Shown: positions 28,637 through 37,808 of the stretch, one piece after another
Layout: each line of letters begins with the position of its first letter
Numbering within the stretch: position 1 is the first letter of the stretch
The notes under the pieces: model-generated
What the model was told of the DNA's origin: nothing
Database searches by the model: none
What the model saw: only the letters and a program-made list of their open reading frames with translations
Program-made: the position numbers and the translations under genes
Source: Neisseria yangbaofengii
GTDB lineage: Bacteria > Pseudomonadota > Gammaproteobacteria > Burkholderiales > Neisseriaceae
DNA: 64,000 nt
Assembly (NCBI RefSeq): GCF_014898075.1
Contig: NZ_CP062976.1
Location: 1-64,000, forward strand
Direction of reading: 5' to 3'

Positions 28637-28664
28637 ACACATACACTTATTGTCTCTATAACAA

Positions 28665-28691
28665 AGGCCGTCCGAATGTTTCAGACGGCCT
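28665..28691. other. DUS pair between queC and queD
   Basis: AGGCCGTCCGAA (one change) and TTCAGACGGCCT with a 3-nt loop, 14 bases before the queD start; it may lower read-through in the operon. Confidence 0.6.
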
Positions 28692-28704
28692 CAAAGAATA
28701 CATC

Positions 28705-29127
28705 ATGAAAATCACCAAAATCTTTTCCTTCGATTCATCCCATATGCTTGATGGCCATGACGGCAAGTGCCAAAACTTACATGGCCATACCTATAAGCTC
28801 GAAATCACCGTTTCAGACAGCTTGATTCAAGGCGGTGCCAAAGACGGCATGGTGATGGATTTCACCGATTTAAAAGCCGTTATCAAACAAGAAATCATCA
28901 ACCCGTTTGATCATGCCTTTATCTACGATGGCAGCAACGAGCGCGAAAGCCAAATCGCTGCTCTATTAGAAGGCTGGAACATGAAAACCCTGCGCTTGGA
29001 TTACCGCACTACTGCGGAAAACATGAGTATGGAAATGTTCTCCCGGCTAAAGAAAGCTGGTTTGAAGGTGTGCAGCGTCAAGCTCTGGGAAACACCGGCT
29101 TCCTGCGCCGAATATGAGGGTGCATGA
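28705..29127 (+). CDS. queD: 6-carboxytetrahydropterin synthase QueD
   Basis: 140 residues of the 6-pyruvoyl-tetrahydropterin synthase fold. It makes 6-carboxy-tetrahydropterin from dihydroneopterin triphosphate, the first committed step to queuosine after GTP cyclohydrolase. Zinc-binding His residues are in FDSSHML and NLHGHTYKLEI. The start at 28705 (MKITKIFSFDSSH) fits the family. Its stop overlaps the queE start. Confidence 0.94.
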   Translation: MKITKIFSFDSSHMLDGHDGKCQNLHGHTYKLEITVSDSLIQGGAKDGMVMDFTDLKAVIKQEIINPFDHAFIYDGSNERESQIAALLEGWNMKTLRLDYRTTAENMSMEMFSRLKKAGLKVCSVKLWETPASCAEYEGA

Positions 29128-29759
29128 TGGTGTCGATTGAGTCTGTTAACCCGCAATACCGCATTGTCGAAATATTCGAAAGCCTGCAAGGTGAGGGCTG
29201 CAACACCGGTATGCCCGCTGTTTTCATCCGTTTGGGCAAATGCAACTTGGCTTGTTCGTGGTGCGACACCGATTACCTGCGTTTTGAAATGATGGGTCTG
29301 CAAGAGATTTTAGGCCGTCTGAAAAGCTACCGTGCGCGCAATATCATCATTACCGGCGGTGAACCAACCATTCAGCCGCATTTGGATACCTTGCTCGATG
29401 CACTCAAAGCAGCGGGCTATTATTTGTGTATGGAAACCAATGGCCTCAATCCTACACCGCCGCAAATTGATTTCGTTGCCGCCAGCCCGAAGGCATGTTA
29501 TGCGGATAAGTATGCCAAAAGCTGCATTGAGAAAGCTGATGAAGTGCGCATTGTTGCCGATGGTGATGTGCTGGCCTTTTGCGAACAAATCGAGCGCAAG
29601 ATTCAAGCCAAACATTTTTATTTATCGCCTTGCGAGCAGAGCGGCGTAATGAATATTTACGACACCATCCGCCAAATTGGTCTGCTCAACAGCCGCACCA
29701 ATACGCCTGTACATTGGCAATTAAGTGTGCAAACGCATAAATTGGCGGGAATCGAGTAA
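29124..29759 (+). CDS. queE: 7-carboxy-7-deazaguanine synthase QueE (radical SAM)
   Basis: 211 residues. It is a radical SAM ring-contraction enzyme, the step between QueD and QueC. The cluster motif CNLACSWC (CX3CX2C) follows SLQGEGCNTGMPAVFIRLG, and ITGGEPT is the SAM-binding GGE-type motif. It overlaps queD by four bases (ATGA), so translation is coupled. A DUS is read in frame (GRLKS). Confidence 0.94.
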   Translation: MMVSIESVNPQYRIVEIFESLQGEGCNTGMPAVFIRLGKCNLACSWCDTDYLRFEMMGLQEILGRLKSYRARNIIITGGEPTIQPHLDTLLDALKAAGYYLCMETNGLNPTPPQIDFVAASPKACYADKYAKSCIEKADEVRIVADGDVLAFCEQIERKIQAKHFYLSPCEQSGVMNIYDTIRQIGLLNSRTNTPVHWQLSVQTHKLAGIE

Positions 29760-29778
29760 GCGTTAAAATTTATGACCA

Positions 29779-29808
29779 AGGCCGTCTGAATCGTATTTCA
29801 GACGGCCT
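29779..29808. terminator. DUS-pair terminator after queE
   Basis: Perfect inverted DUS with a 6-nt loop. Its right arm lies 4 bases from the terminus of the following 204-bp repeat. Confidence 0.78.
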
Positions 29809-29812
29809 GAAA

Positions 29813-30016
29813 TGTAGGAAATTGTCGGGTTGTTTACACTTTTTATGCAAAACAGCTTTTGTTTTTTGCCCGAATGATTGTTTTAGGATTTTTGAGCATT
29901 ATCGAGAACCATGCGGCTTTGCCGTGCCTTTCGGCATTCTTGGCAACACTCGAAAATCCCAACATGGGTCTTCAAGCAAAAAAGCAAAAGTGTAAACAAC
30001 ACTAGGATTTTCTATA
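29813..30016. repeat. DUS-associated 204-bp repeat, copy 1
   Basis: From TGTAGGAAATTGTCGG to AGGATTTTCTATA, with near-palindromic ends (left TTGTTTACACTTTT, right AAAAGTGTAAACAA). Other copies are at 43621, 47387 and 61214. The left terminus abuts a DUS by four bases; the right side is followed 3 bases later by an IS1106-like remnant. An unbroken 43-codon ORF (29874-30005, MIVLGFLSIIENHAALPC...) lies inside. I do not recognise the family name. Confidence 0.8.
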
Positions 30017-30019
30017 CCT

Positions 30020-30777
30020 GAGACCTTTGCAAAATTTCCTTTCCCAAACAATAAAGGTTACTTGAATTATCAAGTAACCTTTATTTCCCTCCAAATACAT
30101 ATATTCCCCCTAAATTCCCCCGAACCCAGCCACCCAAGCGCCTGCTTTCCCGGGTGCTCCCTTTTCGGCAGCAGGCGCAACGAGGCTGAGTTTGTTTGCC
30201 GCTTCGGGCAAATTCAAACACCGCTTTCAAATGACTTTGTGCATTCGCTTTTCGTAAGCCGAAATATGTTGCCCTATGGCAGCGGAACTTGCGGTGCAAT
30301 GTACCGAAACCCTGTTCCGCCGCATAACGGGTTTCCGATAAGTATCGGTTGCGTTGTTTGCCTTCGTCTGTTAAGGGGCGGCCACGGCGGGCTTTACGTA
30401 TGATGCCGTCCGAAAGTTTTTTGTTGTTTAAGCATTCCCGATTGGCTTTGCTGCCGCAGCCTTTGCCGGCATATACGGCGGTGTATTCGGCTGTGCCGTC
30501 GAAGTGGCGGCACTCGTGTTCGTTGGCGGGGCTGACAGGCAGTTGGCCGGTACAGCCTTCTTGGCCGGTACGGGTATGTTGTTTACAGCTGGTTTGAATT
30601 TGCCGTCTTTTTTATCCGACGGGCGTCTTTGTCTTTGCCGGGAGCGATTTCGCCGGCGATACCCTCCACAGATGACAATGATGGTTTGAGCGGTTTGTTG
30701 GGAGAAGCTGCTTATGGGAAATCCTCTAAATTCGGTTTAGGGGAATTTAGAGGGTTTTTTTGGGGGGCAAAGGTCTC
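30020..30777 (-). mobile_element. Decayed IS5-family (IS1106-like) insertion sequence, copy A
   Basis: 758-bp remnant with inverted ends GAGACCTTTGCAAAA (left) and GCAAAGGTCTC (right). Minus-strand fragments of a transposase remain in several frames: LHRKFRCHRATYFGLRKANA near the left end (the conserved C-terminal block of IS1106-type transposases), and pieces like NEHECRHFD and VYAGKGCGSKANRE. The gene is broken by frameshifts and internal deletion and cannot be active. Confidence 0.82.
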
Positions 30778-31246
30778 GGCCTTTATGCATATTAAGTGTT
30801 GAGTAAGGTGTATTGAGATGTAGTTCTTTTGTAGTATTTTCTCAACAATTCTTATATTTTTATGAATGTATATTTAATAATGAGAAAATATATATATGAA
30901 TATTTTTAATTTTTTATTAAATGTAACCCAAGATTTATGTTCAAGAAAACAGACAGGGTTTTAAAATCATTTGGTATTTTGCCTAATACTTTTGAAGTAT
31001 TTATAGTAACATATTAATTTTAAAAAATAATTCTTTGCATTTTAATGGGTTTGCCTAACGGTAATCAGAAAAAACTTGACCGCTTACATAGGATTACGTA
31101 AAGTAATCGGCATGATAAGTAAATTGGTATGACCAATTTTAAATACGGCTTCTTTAATCGCTGCAGGTTTAGGGTGGATTAAGGCAAGCGTTTTTTATTT
31201 GGTTTTCTTGATTGAATGCTTTACACGTAATACAAGGATTTTCCGT
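30778..31246 (+). promoter_or_regulatory. lldP upstream region with candidate promoter
   Basis: About 470 AT-rich bases without a gene. TTGACC (31076-31081), a 17-nt spacer and TAAAGT (31099-31104) form a plausible sigma-70 promoter. The palindrome GGATTACGTAAAGTAATC overlaps this -10 region (about 31091-31108) and could be an operator. Confidence 0.45.
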
Positions 31247-32830
31247 ATGGCACTTTTTCTCAGTATTTTTCCCATTGTTTTCCTGATTTGGTTGATGGTG
31301 AAGAAAAACAGCATGCCTTCTTATATTGCCCTGCCGATTGTGGCGGTATTGATTTATGTGATTAAAATCACTTATTTCGGTGATGATTTTATGCTGTTAA
31401 ACGCCACCGCCGCATCCGGCTTGGTATCGACTTTGACGCCGATTACCGTGATTTTCGGTGCGATTATGTTCAACCGTATGATGGAAACTACCGGCTGTAT
31501 CGACATCATCCGCAAATGGTTGGCGAATATTAACCCGAATCCGATTGCGCAATTGATGATTATCGGTTGGGCGTTTGCCTTTATGATTGAGGGCGCATCC
31601 GGTTTCGGTACGCCTGCTGCCATTGCCGCCCCGATTTTGATGAGCTTGGGTTTTAACCCTTTGCGTGTAGCTATCTTTACACTGGTGATGAACTCCGTAC
31701 CGGTATCGTTCGGTGCGGTGGGTACGCCGACTTGGTTCGGCTTCGCACCGTTGAACCTGACGCCTGCCGATATTTTGAGCATCGGTAAGCAAACCGGTAT
31801 CATCCACTTCTTTGCCGCTTTTGTGATTCCGGTGATTGGTTTGAGCTTCATCGTTTCTAAAGAAGAAATCCGTAAAAATCTGGGCTTTATCGGTATCAGT
31901 GTGTTCTCATGTGCACTGCCTTACGTTGCCTTGGCGATGGTCAACGAAGAATTCCCATCTTTGGTGGCGGGTGCCATCGGTTTGATGGTTTCCGTGTTTG
32001 CCGCCAACAAAGGCTGGGGCTTGAGCAAAGATTATCCAAAAGATACCAACATGGAAAAAGTGCCTTTGGCACAAGTGGCCAAAGCATTGGCGCCATTGGG
32101 TATGCTGATCGGCATGCTGGTGATTACCCGTATCAAACAACTCGGTATTAAAGGTATGTTGACCAGCGCTGAACCATGGTTTGGCTTTTCGCTGCCGGGT
32201 TTGAGCGATATTACTGTGACCCAATCCTTAACGATCGTATTTGGTAATATTTTTGGTGAAGCAGTATCCGAAAAATACCAAACCCTGTATGTGCCGGCTT
32301 GGATTCCGTTTGTCATTACCGTGTTGATTTGTATTGTTTTATATAAAACCAAGGCTCAAGATGCTTGGGGCTTTTATAAAACTACCTTTAACCAGACCAA
32401 AAAACCATTGCTTGCCTTGATGGGTGCGCTGATTATGGTGAAATTGATGATGGTCGGCGGTGATGATTCAATGGTGAAAATCATCGGTAAAGAGTTTGCC
32501 GCTATGGCCGGTGACAACTGGATTTACTTCTCACCTTACTTGGGTGCCATCGGTGCATTCTTCTCCGGATCGAATACCGTATCCAACCTGACTTTCGGCC
32601 CGATTCAACAGCAAATCGCTTTGGATACCGGATTGTCGGTTACCCTGATTCTGGCGCTGCAGTCGGTCGGTGGTGCGATGGGTAACATGGTATGTATTAA
32701 CAACATCATCGCGGTATCCAGCGTGTTGGGCATCGACAAATGCGAAGGTGAGATTATTAAGAAAACCGTGATTCCGATGATGATTTATGGTGTGATTGCC
32801 GTCTTGGTTGCGTTGATTTTCTTCATGTAA
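31247..32830 (+). CDS. lldP: L-lactate permease, LctP family
   Basis: 527 residues with about twelve to fourteen membrane helices. It imports lactate with protons; lactate is a major carbon source for Neisseria in mucosal niches. Family landmarks are MIEGASGFGTPAAIAAPIL, NSVPVSFGAVGTPTWFGF and the C-terminal SPYLGAIGAFFSGSNTVSNLTFGPIQ. The ATG at 31247 has AAGGA upstream; an in-frame start 16 codons earlier has no support. A DUS hairpin terminator follows. Confidence 0.94.
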   Translation: MALFLSIFPIVFLIWLMVKKNSMPSYIALPIVAVLIYVIKITYFGDDFMLLNATAASGLVSTLTPITVIFGAIMFNRMMETTGCIDIIRKWLANINPNPIAQLMIIGWAFAFMIEGASGFGTPAAIAAPILMSLGFNPLRVAIFTLVMNSVPVSFGAVGTPTWFGFAPLNLTPADILSIGKQTGIIHFFAAFVIPVIGLSFIVSKEEIRKNLGFIGISVFSCALPYVALAMVNEEFPSLVAGAIGLMVSVFAANKGWGLSKDYPKDTNMEKVPLAQVAKALAPLGMLIGMLVITRIKQLGIKGMLTSAEPWFGFSLPGLSDITVTQSLTIVFGNIFGEAVSEKYQTLYVPAWIPFVITVLICIVLYKTKAQDAWGFYKTTFNQTKKPLLALMGALIMVKLMMVGGDDSMVKIIGKEFAAMAGDNWIYFSPYLGAIGAFFSGSNTVSNLTFGPIQQQIALDTGLSVTLILALQSVGGAMGNMVCINNIIAVSSVLGIDKCEGEIIKKTVIPMMIYGVIAVLVALIFFM

Positions 32831-32853
32831 ACGAGTTTTTGTGAACAGTCAAC

Positions 32854-32881
32854 ATGCCGTCTGAAAAGTTTCAGACGGCAT
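32854..32881. terminator. AT-dialect DUS terminator after lldP
   Basis: ATGCCGTCTGAA / TTCAGACGGCAT with a 4-nt loop and T6; the second strong AT-dialect hairpin in the window. Confidence 0.82.
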
Positions 32882-33043
32882 TTTTTCTTATAGATATGAT
32901 TGACTAATAGGACTTACTAATGGAATTTAACTGTTTGATTTATAATGCTTGTATAATTTATTTATCGGCAAGGCCGTCTGAAAGATTTGAACTGCACCCC
33001 AAAAGTTGGACACCCCTCCAACTTTAAAAGGTGCAGTTTTCTT

Positions 33044-33391
33044 ATGTCCAAATATAACCTACACTTCAAATACCGAGCCGTACTCCATTATCACCAAGTG
33101 CACAGCCAACAGCGCACCGCAGAGCACTTCAACGTCTCGCGCACCCACCTGCGCCGTTGGATAGCCGCCTATCGCCAAGGCGGTATCGCCGCACTTCAAC
33201 ACCCGCAGGCTACGTTTATGAAGACCAAACGCAAAAACCCGTTTATCGCCGACAAACCCGACCACGAAAAAACCCAGGCGGAACTGATTGAAGAGTTACG
33301 TTACATGAGGGCGGAGAACGACTACCTAAAGCACATGAAAGCCCTCAACGAAAAGAACGCCGCCAAAGCTGCGAAACCGTTCAAACGTTGA
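33044..33391 (+). CDS. IS3-family transposase OrfA
   Basis: 115 residues. A helix-turn-helix (AVLHYHQVHSQQRTAEHFNVSRTHLRRWI) that recognises the IS ends is followed by a coiled-coil (AELIEELRYMRAENDYLKHMKAL) for multimerisation. In IS3 elements OrfA is also the N-terminal half of the OrfAB fusion made by -1 frameshifting near the overlap with orfB. Confidence 0.88.
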   Translation: MSKYNLHFKYRAVLHYHQVHSQQRTAEHFNVSRTHLRRWIAAYRQGGIAALQHPQATFMKTKRKNPFIADKPDHEKTQAELIEELRYMRAENDYLKHMKALNEKNAAKAAKPFKR

Positions 33392-34078
33392 GAGCGAAGC
33401 ACCCGCTGAAATATCTGCTGCACAGTGCCGGCGTTCCCAAAAGCAGCTTTCATTACCATATCGGCAAAGCCGATCCCGATGCGGCGGCCAAAACCGCAGT
33501 AAGTGAAGTCTATCGCCCGCTACGGTCATCGGCGGATTGCCGCCGTATTGTCGTGGAACAAAAAGAAAGTGCAGCGCATTATGGGTTTGTTGGGACTGAA
33601 AGCCAAAGTCCGCAGCAAAAAAGCCTGCCGTCCGCAGGTAATAGGAGAGGCTTCGGATAATATTCTTAATCGTGAATTTACTGCTGGCAAACCGGCAGAC
33701 AAATGGCTGACCGATGTGACGGAGTTCAAATGCACAGACGGGAAGCTGTACTTATCGCCGATATTGGATGTGTTTAATCGGGAGATTGTGGCCTATTCTT
33801 TAAGCCGCAGAGCAAACAGTAAACTGGCGGCGCAAATGTTGGATAAAGCATTTGGCCGTCTGAAAGGCCAAACGCCGCTGCTGCATTCCGACCGGGGTGT
33901 GCTTTACCGCACCGGGGCTTATCGGGCGAAACTGGCTGGGAAAGGAATAGTGCAAAGCATGTCGCGCAAAGGAAATTGCCGGGACAATGCGCCGATGGAG
34001 CGTTTCTTCGGTACATTAAAAGAAGAGAGCTTCTATCAGGAAGGTGCGTTGTCGGTGGCAGAGCTGACAGAGGTAATA

Positions 34079-34954
34079 TAGTCAATCTCATGAATTTAAA
34101 TAACATTCCTAAACAACTCATCCACAGACACCACCCCAAGTTTTCTCCGTCTCGCCTTTAACCAAGCCCATTTCTTTTCGATGGGATTCAGGTCGGGGCT
34201 GTAAGGCGGCATCCATAGGACGGTATGCCCCTTTTTCTTCAGCAAGGCTTCTGCCTTACCCTTATGAAACGCCGCATTGTCCATCACCACAACACTCTCG
34301 GGCGGCAGTTGCGGGATCAGTAACCGTTCTACCCAAGTGTCGAATATCTTGCTGTTGATGGAACAGTCAAACAAACTGACCGCAAACAGTTGATTATCAT
34401 ACAGCGCACCGATGGCATTAGTCTGATTACGTCCCTGCCAGTCATGGGTATCAATACACCGTCTGCCTTTTGGGGCATAACCGTAAGGATGGTGGACGGA
34501 AGCTCTGAATCCGCTTTCGTCCAACCAAACAATCGGACGTTCCTTCAGTTGGAAACGGTGTCTGAGTCTGATAAAGCGTTTTCTGAGCCGAACATCTGCT
34601 TTGGGGTGTTTATTGGTCTTTTTTTCGGCTGATTCCGTATCTTTTCAATGCCTGGTGAATGCCGTTGGTCGAACAGTTGAGCCGTTGTGCCCGTTCGTAG
34701 CAATAGGCATCGGGGTATTGTTCGACATCTCTAAGCAGTGCTTCTTTGGTAATTTTGAGGGGTTTTCTGTCTTTGGGATAGCCTTTGGGAATGGGATTCT
34801 TTTTCCATTTGAACACGGTATCGCTGCCGATGCCGAGCTCTTTGGCTACTTGACGGATGGAGAGGCCTTGGGCGAGTTTGGCTAAGGCGAGTTGGCGAAA
34901 GTCTGTTGAATAGGTCATGGGGGCGATTGTAATTTATATTAGGGGGATTGACTA
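34079..34954 (-). mobile_element. IS630-family insertion sequence
   Basis: 876 bp with inverted ends TAGTCAATC / GATTGACTA and a TA target duplication (34077-34078, 34955-34956), the hallmark of IS630/Tc1-mariner elements. Removing it with one TA rejoins the interrupted IS3 orfB codons exactly (EVI-DDYI). Confidence 0.92.
34096..34918 (-). CDS. IS630-family transposase (expressed by frameshift)
   Basis: Two overlapping frames. The first (34918-34610, 102 residues) has a helix-turn-helix (FRQLALAKLAQGLSIRQVAKEL). The second contains the DDE domain: WLDESGFRAS (first D), VVVMDNAAFHKG (second D) and YSPDLNPIEKKWAW (E). They are joined at seven A on the coding strand (34619-34625), a slippery site for -1 frameshifting that yields a full-length protein. 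Both frames look intact, so the element may be active. Confidence 0.87.
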
Positions 34955-35149
34955 TAGATGATTACATACGTTACTACAATCATGAGCGGATTAGTTTAAA
35001 CTTAAAAAAGCTGAGTCCTGTCGGCTACAGAACCCAGCTTGAAAAGGCTGTTTGAGAAAGATTCTTAACTTGTCCAAGTATTGGGGGGCAGTTCACATTT
35101 CAGACGGCCTTGTCGTTAGATTAGAAATCTATTTCAAACACAAATCGGT

Positions 35150-36448
35150 TTATTTCCACACCAATAAAGCATGGTTACGTTTGCCGCGGCGCAGAATCGT
35201 ATATTTACCAAAACGCTTGTGTTCATCGGTCAACAGATAAGCATCGTCAGGTTTTTCCGCAGCATGATTCGAATTATTCGGATCGGTTACGGCAGTACCA
35301 TTAATTACGACTGCTTTGCTGTTTACAAAACCGCGCGCTTCTTTATTTGATTGCGCCAAGCCGCTGCTTACCAAGGCTTCGACCACATTCAGACGGCCTG
35401 AAACTTCAAAAGCAGGCAGACCGTCGAGGGCGAGTTGCTCGAAGTCGGCTTCGGTCAGGTTGCTTTGGTCTTCGGCAAACAGGCTGGCGGAAATGCGTTG
35501 CGCTGCTTCCAAAGCCGCTTCGCCGTGAATCAGGCGGGTCATTTCTTCGGCAAGAATGCGTTGCGCTTCGGGTTTGGTGCCGCTGGCTTGGTCTTTGGCT
35601 TCGATGGCGTCGATTTCTTCCACGGATAGGAATGTGAAATATTTCAGGAATTTATACACATCGGCATCCGCTACTTTCAGCCAGAATTGGTAGAATTGGT
35701 AAGGCGAGGTTTTTTTGGCGTTCAGCCATACTGCGCCGCCTTCGGTTTTGCCGAATTTGGTACCGTCTGACTTGGTTACCAGCGGCAGGGTCAGGCCGTA
35801 CACGGTTTTGCGGTGCAGGCGGCGGGTCAGGTCGATGCCGGCGGTGATGTTGCCCCATTGGTCGGAACCGCCGATTTCCAACACCGCCTGATGGCGGCGG
35901 TTGAGTTCGGCAAAGTCGTAGCCTTGCAGCAGAGCGTAGGCGAATTCGGTAAACGAAATGCCCACATCGTCCCGTTCCAAACGCTGTTTGACCGATTCAC
36001 GGGCCAACATGGAATTAACCGAAAAATGTTTGCCGATGTCGCGCAGGAAATCCAAACAGTTCATTTCGCCGAACCAGTCGGCATTGTTGGCCATTACGGC
36101 GGCGTTGTCGCCCTCGAAACTCAAAAACGGTTTGAGTTGGTTACGGATACTTTCCACCCAGCCGGCGACGGTTTCGGCGGAATTGAGGCTGCGTTCCGCC
36201 GCTTTAAAACTGGGGTCGCCGATCATGCCGGTTGCGCCGCCCACCAAGGCAATCGGCGTATGCCCCGCCTGTTGGAAACGGCGTAATGCCAAAACGGGTA
36301 GCAGGTGGCCGATATGCAGGCTGTCGGCGGTCGGGTCAAAACCGCAGTAAAGGGCGATTTTCTGTTCGTTCAATAAAGTTTCTAAGGCCGAAAAATCGGT
36401 GGTTTGGGCGATTAAGCCACGGGCTTGGAGGTCTTGCAGAACATTCAT
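35150..36448 (-). CDS. tyrS: Tyrosyl-tRNA synthetase
   Basis: 432 residues, normal for TyrS. Class I motifs are the HIGH box ([12 protein letters not shown]) and KFGKT in place of KMSKS; DQWGNI and the tyrosine-binding [10 protein letters not shown] are present. The C-terminal S4-like domain binds tRNA. The start [15 protein letters not shown] at 36448 matches the family; a start 15 codons earlier lies within a DUS and is less likely. Neither has a good ribosome-binding site. Confidence 0.94.
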   Translation of the reverse strand: MNVLQDLQARGLIAQTTDFSALETLLNEQKIALYCGFDPTADSLHIGHLLPVLALRRFQQAGHTPIALVGGATGMIGDPSFKAAERSLNSAETVAGWVESIRNQLKPFLSFEGDNAAVMANNADWFGEMNCLDFLRDIGKHFSVNSMLARESVKQRLERDDVGISFTEFAYALLQGYDFAELNRRHQAVLEIGGSDQWGNITAGIDLTRRLHRKTVYGLTLPLVTKSDGTKFGKTEGGAVWLNAKKTSPYQFYQFWLKVADADVYKFLKYFTFLSVEEIDAIEAKDQASGTKPEAQRILAEEMTRLIHGEAALEAAQRISASLFAEDQSNLTEADFEQLALDGLPAFEVSGRLNVVEALVSSGLAQSNKEARGFVNSKAVVINGTAVTDPNNSNHAAEKPDDAYLLTDEHKRFGKYTILRRGKRNHALLVWK

Positions 36449-36522
36449 TGCGTTTGGATCCAGTGGGAAACTGCTGTTTTCAGACGGCATCATGATGATT
36501 TGAGGCCGTCTGAAAATCGGGT

Positions 36523-37614
36523 TTATACATTAAACAAAAAGTGCATCACATCACCGTCTTGTACGACATATTCTTTGCCTTCGACACGCATTTTGCCGGC
36601 TTCTTTGGCTTTGGCTTCGCCGCCCAGAGCGACAAAGTCTTCATAAGCAATCACTTGGGCACGGATAAAGCCCCGTTCGAAGTCGGTATGAATCACGCCT
36701 GCGGCTTGCGGGGCGGTATCGCCTTTGTGAATAGTCCATGCACGCACTTCTTTGACGCCGGCGGTGAAGTAGGTTTGCAGTCCCAAAAGGTCGTAACCGG
36801 CACGGATTAAGCGGTTCAAGCCCGGCTCTTCCAAGCCCATTTCGGCGAGGAACTCGGCTTTTTCGTCTTCTTCCAACTCGGCGATTTCGCTTTCCATAGC
36901 GGCGCAAACGGCAACCACAGGGGCGTTTTCTTTGGCGGCGAGTTCTTTCAGTCGGTCGAGATGGGGATTGTTTTCAAAACCGTCTTCGGCAACGTTGCCG
37001 ACATACATGGCGGGTTTGGCGGTGAGCAGGAACAGTGGCTTGAGCATGGCGAGTTCTTCGGTGTCCAAGCCCAGCGAGCGGACCGGTTTGCCTTCGTCCA
37101 AATGCGGCAGGAGTTTTTTGCACAATTCAACCAGTTTTTGCGCATCTTTGTCGCCGCTGCGGGCGCGTTTTTCTTCACGGACGATGGCTTTTTCGACGCT
37201 GGCAAGGTCGGCAAGTGCCAATTCGGTGCCGATGGTTTCGATGTCGGCAATCGGATCGACTTTGCCGGCGACGTGGACGATGTTGTCGTTGTCGAAGCAG
37301 CGCACCACGTTCACAATCGCATCGGTTTCACGGATATTGGCGAGGAACTGGTTGCCCAAGCCTTCGCCTTTGCTTGCGCCTGCGACCAAGCCTGCAATAT
37401 CGACAAATTCTACAATGGCGGGCTGCATTTTTTGCGGATTGACGATTTTCGCCAGTTCCGCCATGCGGGGATCGGGTACTTCGACAATGCCGACATTGGG
37501 TTCGATGGTGCAGAAGGGATAGTTCGCCGCTTCGATACCGGATTGGGTCAGGGCGTTAAAGAGGGTGGATTTGCCGACGTTGGGCAAACCGACAATGCCG
37601 CATTTCAAGCTCAT
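36523..37614 (-). CDS. ychF: Redox-regulated ATPase YchF
   Basis: 363 residues, full length. It is an Obg-family P-loop protein that prefers ATP and binds ribosomes; it is linked to oxidative stress responses. [15 protein letters not shown] (P-loop) and [19 protein letters not shown] (G3) are near the N-terminus, a coiled-coil is central and a TGS domain is C-terminal ([21 protein letters not shown]). It lies upstream of tyrS, separated by an outward-facing DUS pair (36478-36514). Confidence 0.95.
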   Translation of the reverse strand: MSLKCGIVGLPNVGKSTLFNALTQSGIEAANYPFCTIEPNVGIVEVPDPRMAELAKIVNPQKMQPAIVEFVDIAGLVAGASKGEGLGNQFLANIRETDAIVNVVRCFDNDNIVHVAGKVDPIADIETIGTELALADLASVEKAIVREEKRARSGDKDAQKLVELCKKLLPHLDEGKPVRSLGLDTEELAMLKPLFLLTAKPAMYVGNVAEDGFENNPHLDRLKELAAKENAPVVAVCAAMESEIAELEEDEKAEFLAEMGLEEPGLNRLIRAGYDLLGLQTYFTAGVKEVRAWTIHKGDTAPQAAGVIHTDFERGFIRAQVIAYEDFVALGGEAKAKEAGKMRVEGKEYVVQDGDVMHFLFNV

Positions 37615-37687
37615 GTTTTTTCCTGATATTTGCTAAAATTTTTAAATGGGCAATTATAGCATAATTCGTTTGTGCGGTCGGATGACA

Positions 37688-37726
37688 AGGCCGTCTGAAA
37701 ACGGTGTGTTAATTTTCAGACGGCCT
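37688..37726. terminator. DUS-pair hairpin upstream of ychF
   Basis: Perfect inverted DUS, 15-nt loop. Confidence 0.65.
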
Positions 37727-37770
37727 AGAATGGTATGTATAGCGTGAATGAAATCTTGGCTAAATCATTC

Positions 37771-37804
37771 AGGCCGTCTGAAAACGGATGATTTCAGACG
37801 GCTT
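37771..37804. terminator. DUS-pair terminator of ubiB
   Basis: AGGCCGTCTGAA and TTCAGACGGCTT, 10-nt loop, beginning 5 bases past the ubiB stop. Confidence 0.7.
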
Positions 37805-37808
37805 ATGC

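Larger units (their letters stand above)
33388..35055 (+). pseudogene. IS3-family transposase OrfB, frameshifted and interrupted
   Basis: Fragments of the DDE integrase. RAKHPLKYLLHSAGVPKSSF starts in one frame; near 33510 a small indel moves the frame, and the reading resumes with RYGHRRIAAVLSWNKKKVQ, WLTDVTEFK (first D), LLHSDRGVLYRT (second D) and RDNAPMERFFGTLKEE (E). An IS630-family element is inserted at 34079, and the last residues (DDYIRYYNHERISLNLKK) continue after 34956. Two separate lesions make it inactive. Confidence 0.88.
32988..35095 (+). mobile_element. IS3-family insertion sequence, interrupted by an IS630 element
   Basis: Inverted ends TGAACTGCACCCCAAAAGTT (32988) and, read from the right, TGAACTGCCCCCCAATACTT (35095). 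It carries orfA and orfB of an IS3-family transposase. An 876-bp IS630-family element splits orfB. The whole element lies between the two arms of an inverted DUS pair (32971-32982 and 35099-35110). No clear target duplication is seen. Confidence 0.87.

Noticed and set aside
30062-30689. Plus-strand frames inside the IS1106-like remnant
   Set aside because: The minus strand carries transposase fragments; the plus-strand frames are their shadows.
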